Source: Paenibacillus sp. FSL K6-3182 (GTDB lineage Bacteria; Bacillota; Bacilli; Paenibacillales; Paenibacillaceae). Taken from it: 64,000 nt of DNA. Positions 32,736 through 42,467 of the stretch are shown one piece after another. Position 1 is the first letter of the stretch. Each line of letters starts with the position of its first letter. The notes below the pieces were generated by a model. The model was not told the origin of the DNA and did no database searches. It was given only the letters and a program-made list of their open reading frames with translations. Where the stretch lies: assembly GCF_037976325.1 (NCBI RefSeq), contig NZ_CP150265.1:6799001-6863000 (forward strand), read 5' to 3'. A program made the position numbers and the translations under genes.

Positions 32736-35700
32736 CTAGTCCAAGTCTATAGTCTTGCCGTCGCGCAGCATTTCATAAATCATATCAACTAGTGCGGACA
32801 TACCCTGACGGTCGGATTTAAGTACCAGTGTGGCAAGCTTTTGATGGCTCGAAAGCGCCCGAACTACGGCTTGTTGCACAGCACCAGGCAGATTTCCTTT
32901 CATCGCCTGTTCGCGGGTGTTGCTCTCGACTTGCGCCATAACCACATCGCTTTCTCCGGCAATCGACTTGATTTGATTAACAAAGGCAACCTGATCCTGA
33001 ACCGGTGTTGCTTCACCAAACAGGCTATTAAGCTTTTCAATGATTTCTTTCACGAACTTGGGCTTATCACCTGCGCCACCGCCACTGCCTGGGCCAATAG
33101 GTTGTAAAACAGGGTTATCTTCCTCTATAGAAGGATCCTCAATACGACCTTTAATATCAAAGCCTGTGAGTACTAAACCCTTAAGATCTACATTTTCTGG
33201 CGTTTCATTGTGAAGGCGCTTTTGCAATAACTTGGCAAAGGCGGCGAAGTTCTCAAGCTCTGGATCACCAAAATCAATGAGTTGAGCAACATAAGAGTAG
33301 GTGCGACAAAAGCGCCCCAAGTCTGACTTAAAGCCAAGTAGCGACTTTATTTGCTCTGCGTATTCATCTTGATGATGATCAGCAGATTTCATCCCCGCTT
33401 CATCACCTTTAGCATGCGCCTTTTCAAATGCAGATTCCCACGTTGCCATTGCATCACGGAGCATTTTCATCTTGTCGTTGTAAAGACGGGTAGCGCTTTC
33501 TGTTGCTGCATACAGCGCTTTGTGTTGCGGTGCTTGCGCGTGAGTAATATCACGTATAGTTTTGAAACGAGCCTCTTTGAAGACGGCTAAATCATTTTCG
33601 GTATATAGTCCATGCTCCTCTAAGCGTTCTTTAATTTCATAGACCACGTTCAAGTCTTGAACATCGTCAATTTGCGCTCCATCGTCATATATTGAAAAAG
33701 CGTAGCGAACGTTAGCAGGGTCATTCACAAAGTCGATAATGAACACCTCATCCTTACCCGGGGCCATGCGATTCAATCGCGAAAAAGTCTGCACAATTTC
33801 AACCTGGTTAGCGATTTTCTTGTCCACGTACATCGCCACCAGTTTTGGTTGGTCAAATCCCGTTTGGAATTTGTCCGCAACCAGCATAACGCGATATTCA
33901 GGGCGATCAAATGCAAAACGCAAATCCTGGCCTTGCAACTCAGGGTTCATGCTTTGTTCTGTAAACTCCTCGTTTTCGTCGACAATAAACACATCATCTT
34001 TGAATGCCTCATCATCATTGTGCATCACCTGCTTTCCGGTCATCTTACCTGAGAAAGCGACCAGCGAATGAATAAAGCTGTATTCACTGTGTTGCTCTAT
34101 ATAGCGGTCAAAAGCTTTTTTATAACGAATTGCAGCAGCACGAGAACTGGTGACAACCATAGCCTTTGCTTTGCCATCTAAACGATGAGCTACGTTTTTC
34201 GAGAAGTGTTCAATAATGAATTGCACCTTTTGAGTCACATTGGTGGGGTGCAGTGCCATCCATTGGGCTAAAGCGCGTTTAGCTGCCTTGCCACTCACTC
34301 GTTTGCTGTCTTCAAGCTGTTTAGAAAGATTAAAGGCGGTTTGATAAGGTACATAGCCTTTAAGTACGTCCAGAATAAAGCCTTCTTCGATAGCCTGGCG
34401 CATAGTGTATTTATGAAAGGCTTTCGGCGGGTTCTCTTTGGATGGTGGCTTTGTCATGTCGTCAGGGCGGCCAAACAACATCATAGTTGCATGTTTAGGG
34501 GTACCCGTGAAGGCAAAATAGCTGATGTTGTCAGGGCGAACTCGAGACTTTTGCAATAGTTCTAACAGCTCATCCACCGTCATAGTGGACATTTTACCCT
34601 GACCACTCATACCCAATGCGGTTTGCAATTTGGCAGCCGTAGAACCCGTCTGAGAGTTATGCGCTTCATCAATAATAACCGCAAAGTTTTTCCCCTTGAG
34701 GTTTTTATCGGTAATGATGGCCTCCATCGCATAAGGAAACGTCTGGATAGTCACAACAATAATAGGGGTTCCAGCCAACAGTGCTTCAGACAACTGCTTG
34801 CTTTTGGATTTAGAAGACTTCTGGCGGTCAATCGCGGCAATAACACCAAATTGGTGGTCTATTTGCTTAACCGCGTCCTGTAGCTGTCCATCAAGTACAT
34901 TGCGATCAGTCACAATAATGACGCTGTTAAAAACAGCATCACCATTTTCTTCACGCAGTTTCACCAAATTATGAGCAGTCCAGGAAATGGTGCTGGTTTT
35001 GCCGGAACCCGCACTATGGTCAGCCAGATAGGCCATTCCTGCGCCATTCTTACGAGCATCAGCAAGCACGGCATTGACCGCTGTCCATTGATGGAAACGT
35101 GGAAATATCAGCGTCTCTTTCTTCGACCAATTACCCTGAATATCAACGACATTCTTTTTCTCCACGTAAACGAAGCTGTGGAATATGCGTAGCCACGCAT
35201 CGGGTTGACACACATCCTCCCAGAAGTAGGCCACAGGGTATTCAATGCTGCCATCAGTCTTTTTCTCACCCGATGGGTTGCCAGCGCGCCCATCATTCCC
35301 CTTATTGAACGGCAGGAAGAATGTATTCACGCCATCTAGTTTGGTTGCCATCATGATTTCAGAATCAGACATGGCAAAATGCACGACTGCACCACGCTTG
35401 AAGGTCAATAGAGGCTCTTTACGCTTGGTTTTTGGATCAAATGGCAAACGATCTTGGCGGTATTGCTCCATCGCTGCCTCTGCCGATTGCGTGAAGTCCG
35501 TCTTTAGCTCAACCGTAGCCACAGGTAAACCGTTGATAAAGAACACTAGGTCAATGGCAAAATCACGAGCGGGGTGATACCTCAACTCGGGGACAACACG
35601 CAATATATTCGCTTTATAACGCTCTATCACTGCTTCGTTACGCTTATCTTCAGGTGCGGTTTCTGTCATTTCAATCAGACCGCAACCGGCAATCGAGAAG

Positions 35701-35972
35701 CCCTGGCGCAATACTTGTACTGAGCCTTGCTGCTCCAGCGCTTTTGTCAATCGCTCCATAACAACTTCAAGGGTTTTTGAGCTGTTTAATCGTTCCAGCT
35801 TATCCCATTTATCCTTCTGGCCACTGTTCTTAATCCAGCTTTCAAGGTCCTCTGGGAACAGCGCACGTTCAGTATCGTAACGTTTGGGGTCACCCAGCTT
35901 CCAACCTTGCTCTACCAACCGGTCAATGATGTAAGCTTGGAAGTGCTTTTCCTGATGGGCAGATGAATTCAT
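32736..35972 (-). CDS. hsdR: Type I restriction enzyme, R subunit
   Basis: A 1078-residue protein of normal HsdR length. The PD-(D/E)xK nuclease core is seen in DFAIDLVFFINGLPVATVELKTD (about residues 138-160). The helicase has Walker A in HSAGSGKTST, the DEAH box in VIIDEAHNSQTG and motif VI-like QTFSRLNRMAPGKDE. It is the motor and nuclease of the HsdMSR complex, cleaving unmethylated foreign DNA after translocation. It follows hsdS by two bases on the same strand. The C-terminus (RDGKTIDLD) looks complete. To my eye the sequences resemble gamma-proteobacterial systems more than typical Bacillus ones, suggesting transfer. Confidence 0.93.
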   Translation of the reverse strand: MNSSAHQEKHFQAYIIDRLVEQGWKLGDPKRYDTERALFPEDLESWIKNSGQKDKWDKLERLNSSKTLEVVMERLTKALEQQGSVQVLRQGFSIAGCGLIEMTETAPEDKRNEAVIERYKANILRVVPELRYHPARDFAIDLVFFINGLPVATVELKTDFTQSAEAAMEQYRQDRLPFDPKTKRKEPLLTFKRGAVVHFAMSDSEIMMATKLDGVNTFFLPFNKGNDGRAGNPSGEKKTDGSIEYPVAYFWEDVCQPDAWLRIFHSFVYVEKKNVVDIQGNWSKKETLIFPRFHQWTAVNAVLADARKNGAGMAYLADHSAGSGKTSTISWTAHNLVKLREENGDAVFNSVIIVTDRNVLDGQLQDAVKQIDHQFGVIAAIDRQKSSKSKSKQLSEALLAGTPIIVVTIQTFPYAMEAIITDKNLKGKNFAVIIDEAHNSQTGSTAAKLQTALGMSGQGKMSTMTVDELLELLQKSRVRPDNISYFAFTGTPKHATMMLFGRPDDMTKPPSKENPPKAFHKYTMRQAIEEGFILDVLKGYVPYQTAFNLSKQLEDSKRVSGKAAKRALAQWMALHPTNVTQKVQFIIEHFSKNVAHRLDGKAKAMVVTSSRAAAIRYKKAFDRYIEQHSEYSFIHSLVAFSGKMTGKQVMHNDDEAFKDDVFIVDENEEFTEQSMNPELQGQDLRFAFDRPEYRVMLVADKFQTGFDQPKLVAMYVDKKIANQVEIVQTFSRLNRMAPGKDEVFIIDFVNDPANVRYAFSIYDDGAQIDDVQDLNVVYEIKERLEEHGLYTENDLAVFKEARFKTIRDITHAQAPQHKALYAATESATRLYNDKMKMLRDAMATWESAFEKAHAKGDEAGMKSADHHQDEYAEQIKSLLGFKSDLGRFCRTYSYVAQLIDFGDPELENFAAFAKLLQKRLHNETPENVDLKGLVLTGFDIKGRIEDPSIEEDNPVLQPIGPGSGGGAGDKPKFVKEIIEKLNSLFGEATPVQDQVAFVNQIKSIAGESDVVMAQVESNTREQAMKGNLPGAVQQAVVRALSSHQKLATLVLKSDRQGMSALVDMIYEMLRDGKTIDLD

Positions 35973-35974
35973 CC

Positions 35975-37255
35975 CTATTCTCCTCGCAAGTCTATTTGTC
36001 CAGTCACAGCCGCTGTGATAAATGCTGAACGACGTTCTTTGAGCAAGTCTATGCTTTTTTGTGTTTTTGTAACGAGCATATCAATTGATTTAATGGCTTT
36101 GTCCAAAAAATCCGCAATCTGAGCTTGTTCTGACACACTCGGGCAGGGTACTTTTACCTGACGAAAGTTGTTATAGCTTAGGTCTTGCCCGTCCCTAATA
36201 AACATAGAGGTCGCCTGTAGGCCTTGAATGTAGGTTATTGATTTGAATAAATAAGTGAAATAACCTACATGTGAAGCAGGGGTTGGTTTTAAGACGACAT
36301 ATGACGAACGAACACAACCGTTCGCTTTGACTCGTTCAATTCCCCCTTGAAAGCTTCTCATGCTAATAACAAAATCGTTAATTCTTGCATGTTTTCTCTT
36401 TTCCAGATTTTTCACTGCCTGAGTTACTCTTCTGCCCTCAAGCTCCTGGAACTCTTCAAGGGGAATTACTCCATATTTTTGTGTAGCTGAAAGATGTTGA
36501 TCATCTTCAAAAGCGAGTTGCTTACTTTCACTAAATAACCGATTCCCAGAAATGACTTCCCAGTGTTCCGGCACTTCCCCAATCCACTCAACACCAGAAT
36601 CTTTCATTTTTACTTGAGGGTTTAGCCCTTTGGTGACAGCATGAGTAATCAGTGCCTGTCGCTTTTCTTTGAGCAAGTCAATAAAGCGGGTTTTCTTGGT
36701 TATTAGGGTGTCAATTCGAGCAATTTCAGCTTGAATGCTTTTACGGATTGCAATTTGCTCTTCGAGTGGTGGCAAAGGCATAGGAATATTGCCAATACCT
36801 TGCCAGTCTGCCCGAGGCATTTTCGCACCTTCGCATGTCGATTCAATCTGCTGTGTTACATCAGAAGTTAAAAGCCAACTTTGAAGCAATTCTGGCAATA
36901 CTTTTTCAGGCTGCAGCACAAGAAATTCTGTAGAACAAATTCCGTCAAAGCCAGCAATGATTGCTTTGCGTAGGTAAGGCCTGAGCTTTCCATATAAAAT
37001 TTGGCCTTCAGAAAAAGCTCCTACAGTAGAAGTATCGGTTTGCCTAGAATTACCCTCTGTTGGTGAGTATTTTCCTGAGCCCGATTCAACATCTTCAAGA
37101 CCTATATAGGTAATGTTTTCGCCAATGTCGGAAGTTCTCGCGGTACTTAATTTTGTAAATCTTTTGATCGGGATGATATCCCAATGTTTTGGCACTGACT
37201 CAATCCATTTAATTCCGGATTCTTTATACTCTGGATACGGTTTGTAGTGACTCAT
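35975..37255 (-). CDS. hsdS: Type I restriction-modification specificity subunit
   Basis: A 426-residue HsdS with two target-recognition domains. Each half begins with (K)ESGIKWIESVPKHWDIIPIKR or (K)DSGVEWIGEVPEHWEVISGNR and ends with a conserved helix carrying PLPPLEEQIAIRKSI or PSVSEQAQIADFLDKAI, then LLKEKRQALI / LLKERRSAFI spacer repeats. These set the two half-sites of the recognition sequence, which cannot be predicted here. The ATG overlaps the hsdM stop (ATGA). hsdR follows after two bases, so M, S and R are translationally coupled. Confidence 0.93.
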   Translation of the reverse strand: MSHYKPYPEYKESGIKWIESVPKHWDIIPIKRFTKLSTARTSDIGENITYIGLEDVESGSGKYSPTEGNSRQTDTSTVGAFSEGQILYGKLRPYLRKAIIAGFDGICSTEFLVLQPEKVLPELLQSWLLTSDVTQQIESTCEGAKMPRADWQGIGNIPMPLPPLEEQIAIRKSIQAEIARIDTLITKKTRFIDLLKEKRQALITHAVTKGLNPQVKMKDSGVEWIGEVPEHWEVISGNRLFSESKQLAFEDDQHLSATQKYGVIPLEEFQELEGRRVTQAVKNLEKRKHARINDFVISMRSFQGGIERVKANGCVRSSYVVLKPTPASHVGYFTYLFKSITYIQGLQATSMFIRDGQDLSYNNFRQVKVPCPSVSEQAQIADFLDKAIKSIDMLVTKTQKSIDLLKERRSAFITAAVTGQIDLRGE

Positions 37256-39279
37256 ACCTTTGCCACCTCTGACAATAGTGTGGCTATCTCGCTTTCAACC
37301 TCTTTCAAATCATAATCAATGTCATTCAGCTTGCGCGGCGGTTGGTATTCATAGAAAAAGCGGTTGAAGTTGATTTCATAACCCACGCGACCAAGCTGCT
37401 TGTCTTTGTCATCGGTAAAGCTGTTGTCGATAAACGCATCCGGTACATACGGTAGAACTTCACGCTCAAAGTAATCCTCAATGGATTCCGGGTACGGCAC
37501 GTTTTCGTAATCGGTTAAGTCGGTATCCGGTACGATTTTGCCTTGCGCATCTGTACTAGGTTCAGCTTCTGGATCTTTGTGTCCAAATGCGTTCAGTAGT
37601 GCTGTAACAAAGGCCTTGTTAGCCTTCACCTTTAGCGACTTAGCTTCAGAGCTATTCACTGCTTCTTTAGCGAAGGTTTCAGCCCAACTGTACTTTTTGG
37701 TTTCACCCAAAAACGGGTTAATGGAAGCGAGCCAGAAAGATTGATGCTCAGGGGATAGTTGTTGCCAAATATCATAAGACTCAAGCCTAGATAGTCCTTG
37801 CTCATTCAGTAACAGTTTCATGCGTAACGGGCGGAGAACTTTAATTCGTCGATACCCAAATACACGGTAATTGAACATTTTTGAAAGTTCATCATTCTCA
37901 GCTGCTGCATAGATATCCAAAATCTGACGGCGCTGATCATCACTCACGATACGGCGTTTATTACCTTCGTTTTTAATGGGCGACCAAAGACTTGATGCGT
38001 TGATGAGTTGAACTTTACCTTTGCGATGTTCGGTTTTTTTGTTTGATAGAATCCACAGGTAAGTGGCGATATTGGTTCTGAAGAAAATGTCCGTAGGCAG
38101 TGCAATAATGGCTTCAATAAGGTCATTTTCAAGCAACCAGCGACGTATTTCAGACTCACCAGAACCGGCACCACCATTGAATAGTGGGGAACCAGACAAT
38201 ACTATAGCAGCGCGACCACCGCCATTCTGTGGTAGTTCTAATTTGCTTGCCAAGTGCATTAGGAACAGCATTGAGCCATCGCTAATCTTAGGTAGTCCTG
38301 GCCCGAAACGGCCTGAGTCACCCTGCTTGTGCTCTTTTTCAACGTCAGTTTTATCTTTTTCCCATTTCTTGCCAAAAGGAGGGTTAGAAAGGCAGTAATG
38401 AAATCGTTCACCAGCAAATTTATCATTTGAGAGCGTACTGCCCTGAAGTATGTTTTTGGATAGATCACGACCTGGATCTGATTCCAGGCGGCGAATCAGC
38501 ATACCTGCTACACAAACCGCATGAGTCTCAGGTTCAAGTTCTTGCCCGTGTGGAACCAATACTGGTGGAATTTTATAGTGGCTTCCATAATCAGCAACAT
38601 GGTTCATGGCATCGGTCAAAAATCCACCAGTCCCACAGGTAGGATCATACAGGGTTCTGATAAGACCAGGATTCTCTTCAAACAACGCATCATCGGGATC
38701 AAGCAATAGAGCAGTAGCTAAATGTACGATGTCGCGGGGCGTCATGAAATCCTCAGCGCCTTCATTAACCTCAGCACCAAAGCGCCGGATCAGATGCTCG
38801 TAGATATTACTCATCACTCGATCAGGCACTGTGTCAGGGTGTAAATCAATGCCAGCGAAGTTCTTACAGATAGTGTATAGCAGACCAGCTTTCTCAAGCC
38901 GGATTATCGTATTTCCGAATTCAAACTCTTCAAAAATGGCTCTAGCATTATCGGAAAATTGAGCAATGTAATCTTCTAAATTGCGGCGTGTTTTAGTGCT
39001 GCCAAGCGTCGAAAGCGAATACTCAGAGATATTGTAAAATGGGTAGCCAGCTGTTTGGCGTAAAATCGGATCAAGCTCAATTTCAGCATCCTTGAAGTTG
39101 TCGTAAGCTTCTCTTACAGCGTCTCTCGTAGATTCAAGAGCACATTCCAAACGACGTAACAAAGTGAATGGTAGTATAATCTTACCGAAATCAGTATGCT
39201 TAAAATCACCCCAAAGATCTTCTGCGTTCTTCCAAATAAAATCAGCATGCGATGCTGCCGAACCTGCGAATTCTGTCAT
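37252..39279 (-). CDS. hsdM: Type I restriction-modification methyltransferase subunit
   Basis: A 675-residue N6-adenine methyltransferase. The N-terminal HsdM helical domain (FIWKNAEDLWGDFKHTDFGKIILPFTLLRRLE) is followed by SAM motif I DPTCGTGGFLTDAMNH and catalytic NPPF (CLSNPPFGKKW). The ATG at 39279 has TGGAGG 5 bases upstream; an earlier in-frame ATG at 39306 lacks one. It is the first gene of the hsdMSR operon, driven by a promoter at 39309-39336 that is flanked by TTGCACAAA repeats. In the complex it methylates the host site and supports restriction. Confidence 0.93.
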   Translation of the reverse strand: MTEFAGSAASHADFIWKNAEDLWGDFKHTDFGKIILPFTLLRRLECALESTRDAVREAYDNFKDAEIELDPILRQTAGYPFYNISEYSLSTLGSTKTRRNLEDYIAQFSDNARAIFEEFEFGNTIIRLEKAGLLYTICKNFAGIDLHPDTVPDRVMSNIYEHLIRRFGAEVNEGAEDFMTPRDIVHLATALLLDPDDALFEENPGLIRTLYDPTCGTGGFLTDAMNHVADYGSHYKIPPVLVPHGQELEPETHAVCVAGMLIRRLESDPGRDLSKNILQGSTLSNDKFAGERFHYCLSNPPFGKKWEKDKTDVEKEHKQGDSGRFGPGLPKISDGSMLFLMHLASKLELPQNGGGRAAIVLSGSPLFNGGAGSGESEIRRWLLENDLIEAIIALPTDIFFRTNIATYLWILSNKKTEHRKGKVQLINASSLWSPIKNEGNKRRIVSDDQRRQILDIYAAAENDELSKMFNYRVFGYRRIKVLRPLRMKLLLNEQGLSRLESYDIWQQLSPEHQSFWLASINPFLGETKKYSWAETFAKEAVNSSEAKSLKVKANKAFVTALLNAFGHKDPEAEPSTDAQGKIVPDTDLTDYENVPYPESIEDYFEREVLPYVPDAFIDNSFTDDKDKQLGRVGYEINFNRFFYEYQPPRKLNDIDYDLKEVESEIATLLSEVAKV

Positions 39280-39297
39280 TTTGTCCTCCAACCAACT

Positions 39298-39353
39298 TTT
39301 GCACAAACATTACAATATACAAGTGATAGTTGTCAACTAAGTATTGCACAAAA
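39298..39353 (-). promoter_or_regulatory. hsd promoter flanked by direct repeats
   Basis: Reading leftward, TTGACA (39331-39336) and TGTAAT (39309-39314) are 16 bases apart. On the plus strand, TTGCACAAA occurs twice, at 39299-39307 and 39344-39352, one on either side of the promoter. The left copy falls in the expected transcript start region. This looks like an operator pair for delayed expression of the restriction system. No controller gene is adjacent. Confidence 0.6.
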
Positions 39354-39408
39354 GAGAGGTTTTACAATTTTATATTTTTTTTTGCGATACAACCTCAGTA
39401 TGCGTTTT

Positions 39409-40338
39409 TCAAGACTCGTAAGTCTCCGCTTTATTGAGTAGAATCAGGAACTTCTCTTCGGATTCGCCCAATACATATTTTTTAGCAGTGAGAAGAGCAC
39501 TTACAAAAAGTCCATGGTCAGCTAGGTCCTCTAATTCATGCTCATTCAGCAAAATAGTGTATGCTCGTTGCAAAACTGGCGTTAGAGACCCCAATACCCC
39601 CTGGCTCATCTGAAAAAGCAGTTCTGGGATATGCAAGCCAGTGTCCCCGAGCCCCAATGGCACTGGTGGATTGATATATTCCTCAATTTTGGTCAACAAG
39701 TCGCAGAATTCCTTGTCGCACTTATCAAATCTGAGTAGCTTCACTGCTGGAAACCTACGGAAATATTGAAAATTGAGTTCGCTCAACTGTTTGGTTGCGG
39801 TTGTTCCAGAACAGACTACAGAGATATTGCCGATATTGGTCAAACTCTTGATTGATTCCATCGCTTCTATCGGTTTGACACTTCTAGAGGTTAGAATGTA
39901 ATCCATCTCATCGAGGATTAGCATTTCAACGCGTTGTTGCTCGATAAGAGACAAGGCCTGGCGCTTTACGTCGCCTACCCTCACACCGGCCAATTGTGGT
40001 GCACCCAAGGCTCTTACGATTTGCTGATAGAACTCGCTCATCGTAAAAGGTTGAGGTAAGTCAGTATAGACTACGGGACGAATGTCGTACTCTGTCCCAT
40101 CTTCATCCACATCCACATATCCCGGATTTGCCTTTACATATCTACGTAATAGAGTCGATTTTCCAACCCCAGACTCTCCGTAGAGAAATAAATGCCTTGG
40201 GGAAAACAACTCACGATCCATATCTTTTTCCGGCCGGAGCGAATCTAACTCTGTCCAGATCTCTTTATACCTGAGATGCTCAATATTTAGACTCATCACT
40301 CTTTGTAACAACGCATTTTTGACATCGGTATCATTCAT
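39409..40338 (-). CDS. tnsC: TnsC/TniB-family AAA+ ATPase of the Tn7-like element
   Basis: A 309-residue AAA+ protein. Walker A GESGVGKST spans residues 54-62, Walker B LILDEMD 140-146, and VCSGTT serves as the sensor. TnsC links target-binding TniQ/TnsD with TnsAB and controls immunity. At 309 residues it is much shorter than Tn7 TnsC (about 555) and close to TniB or the short TnsC of other Tn7-like elements. It overlaps the end of tnsB by eight bases, so translation is coupled. The hsd operon starts just beyond. Confidence 0.9.
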   Translation of the reverse strand: MNDTDVKNALLQRVMSLNIEHLRYKEIWTELDSLRPEKDMDRELFSPRHLFLYGESGVGKSTLLRRYVKANPGYVDVDEDGTEYDIRPVVYTDLPQPFTMSEFYQQIVRALGAPQLAGVRVGDVKRQALSLIEQQRVEMLILDEMDYILTSRSVKPIEAMESIKSLTNIGNISVVCSGTTATKQLSELNFQYFRRFPAVKLLRFDKCDKEFCDLLTKIEEYINPPVPLGLGDTGLHIPELLFQMSQGVLGSLTPVLQRAYTILLNEHELEDLADHGLFVSALLTAKKYVLGESEEKFLILLNKAETYES

Positions 40339-42448
40339 GCTCCACTACTCCTTGCTTCCGTACTTTTGCTGCCATTTTTACTGCGTCTGCTAGCTGCTCC
40401 AAGGACGGTGCATGTTTCGATAGTGTCACTGGTTGTGGTTGTCCAACCGTAATCTCCATGTTGGCACGCTGCGCCAGTTGTCGGACCTTTCGGCCGGATT
40501 TAATCTTCTCTTGAACGCGTTGTTGCAGCTTTACTTTCGCATGCCGGACCATTTTTGTACCTGGAATCTTATTTGCCTTATCTGCTGCTTCCTCTTTTGA
40601 AATTTCACGGATAAGCTTATAGGTATACGCGTTCATTCCTTCTAACTCTTCAGCAGGGGGCAACACAGCAGGAATCTCGATATATTCAGTCGAATTCGGT
40701 GGCTGAATGAAGATCCGTGAAATGTCATCAATATCGTACTTGGCTTTATATTTAGTAGTTCTTGGACCAATCAGGTGAGAAAGCTTGTCCAATTTATACA
40801 ATCGGTTATCAATCCTTATACCGTCACGTGTATAAGGTTTCATCGCGACGGGCAAGAGCTCAATAGCATAAGTTTCTTCGTCCTCAGGACTTATGAAATC
40901 CGGATATCCAACCTTTTTGAGCCCATCAACAAACCTTGTGATTGGTCGGTTTGCATTAATGGGAAGTCCTCGATGAGGTTCCATGTGATAGTGATCAACA
41001 ATATACATTGTCAGAAGCTCACGAATGTCTTCGAGTGTAAAAACAGCCTCTTCTTCCGGTTTGTATTCGCCCAGGTCCGTTACACTACTCTTTCGTGTTC
41101 CATCCAGCCTATGTATTAATTTAGAATTCAAGGTACCGAAAAGCCTCTCAATGGCTGCGCCGTACTCTGGAGTTTTTCTCGGACGATATCGAACATTGGA
41201 TTTGAGGGTTTCGTTTATCATACGTCTCACGGCTACACTGCGGAATTCTGGGCCATTATCCAGCAAAAAGACAGTAGGGATCCCAAATATCTCCCACTCG
41301 TTGAACAAATCATACTTTTCTTTGACTTTTTTAAAGAAAATGCCTTGTTGGATAGCCTTACGTACGACGTTCGCTGATGGGGGCTCGAAAGAGACATACA
41401 TGCACCAAACCATGCGACTATATACGTCTATCCCCAACGTGATCCAAGGGCGACCGATCACCAGGCCAGAATTCCTGTCAATAACATCTATGTCAAGTTC
41501 AGTATGATCAATTTCAATAATGTGAAGTGGATATTGGGCTTCTTCATTGGAAAAACCTCTAATCAGGTCATCAAATTTCTTTGTAGCTTTACTGCCATCA
41601 CGCATTCTGACTTTGATTTGCGAGTCAATGCGATCCAATAGCTTCAACATTGTGATGCGCTTCGGTTCCTCAATTCCTTGTCGAGTACATCGAAGTGCAA
41701 CAGATTCGTAGAATGCCTGTTTCGTCATCCGTTTCAGGTTAAGAAATTCCTTTTCGATCACTTCTTTAATAATGGGCACATACTTCTGATCTATTCTTAT
41801 ATCGAGCACCTGAAGAACCTCATCGGGCTTCTTGGGGTGACAGATGACAAGTTGTTTGTTGTCAGTCCGTGATACATAGCCACCGCCAGCTCGGCTAATT
41901 AAACCTTCCTCGCCTCTCTTTTCGTCTTCGCCTTCCGCCTGTCTGTACGCTGACAACAACCGTTTGATGGTTCTTACAGACGTCCCCTTTGTCCGCTCTC
42001 CATTTTCATCAACAGTTGAATATTTATGCGAAATTTTGAGAATCAGCTCCTCTTGGGTTAACTCGTTGAGAGTCTGTCCATCGGATAGATATTCACTATG
42101 GTTCATCATAAATTCGTACATGGCTCGGATATCATGGCGCTTAACTCGTTCTAAAACAAGCAGCGCTCTAATCATATAATATCGTTCCGACACCTTCTTC
42201 CGATGCGGCTCGGATAGACTATCCAGCTGGGAAATGTACTTGGTGTTATCTTTTTCGATTTCCTTTAACATGGTTTTACCAGCTTTAAACGAGGGATTGG
42301 TTACCAACTCTACAAAGTTAATCTCAATAGACTCTCCATCCCCTTCAATCCGTTTAATCACAATGATCGGTGGAGAAATAGAGAGAACCACATACTTTCT
42401 TCCGAAATATAAGAGTTCTGCATTTAATTTGAGCTCGTTAAAGGTCAT
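40331..42448 (-). CDS. tnsB: TnsB-family DDE transposase
   Basis: A 705-residue transposase. The rve-type catalytic core shows D314 (IEIDHTELD), D397 (LLDNGPEFRS) and E434 (AAIERLFGT). An N-terminal helix-turn-helix region (about 80-290) and a C-terminal mu-type beta-barrel (about 510-600) lie on either side. It cuts the 3' ends and joins them to target DNA, and binds the repeats in both ends. AAAGGAG precedes the ATG, 19 bases after tnsA. The C-terminal basic tail probably contacts TnsC. Confidence 0.93.
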   Translation of the reverse strand: MTFNELKLNAELLYFGRKYVVLSISPPIIVIKRIEGDGESIEINFVELVTNPSFKAGKTMLKEIEKDNTKYISQLDSLSEPHRKKVSERYYMIRALLVLERVKRHDIRAMYEFMMNHSEYLSDGQTLNELTQEELILKISHKYSTVDENGERTKGTSVRTIKRLLSAYRQAEGEDEKRGEEGLISRAGGGYVSRTDNKQLVICHPKKPDEVLQVLDIRIDQKYVPIIKEVIEKEFLNLKRMTKQAFYESVALRCTRQGIEEPKRITMLKLLDRIDSQIKVRMRDGSKATKKFDDLIRGFSNEEAQYPLHIIEIDHTELDIDVIDRNSGLVIGRPWITLGIDVYSRMVWCMYVSFEPPSANVVRKAIQQGIFFKKVKEKYDLFNEWEIFGIPTVFLLDNGPEFRSVAVRRMINETLKSNVRYRPRKTPEYGAAIERLFGTLNSKLIHRLDGTRKSSVTDLGEYKPEEEAVFTLEDIRELLTMYIVDHYHMEPHRGLPINANRPITRFVDGLKKVGYPDFISPEDEETYAIELLPVAMKPYTRDGIRIDNRLYKLDKLSHLIGPRTTKYKAKYDIDDISRIFIQPPNSTEYIEIPAVLPPAEELEGMNAYTYKLIREISKEEAADKANKIPGTKMVRHAKVKLQQRVQEKIKSGRKVRQLAQRANMEITVGQPQPVTLSKHAPSLEQLADAVKMAAKVRKQGVVEHE

Positions 42449-42467
42449 TCTTATTCTCCTTTCAGAT

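Noticed and set aside
31266..32760. Defined ISL3 insertion sequence with terminal inverted repeats
   Set aside because: I could not match the sequence beyond the transposase stop with any sequence at its start. Only the transposase gene is claimed.
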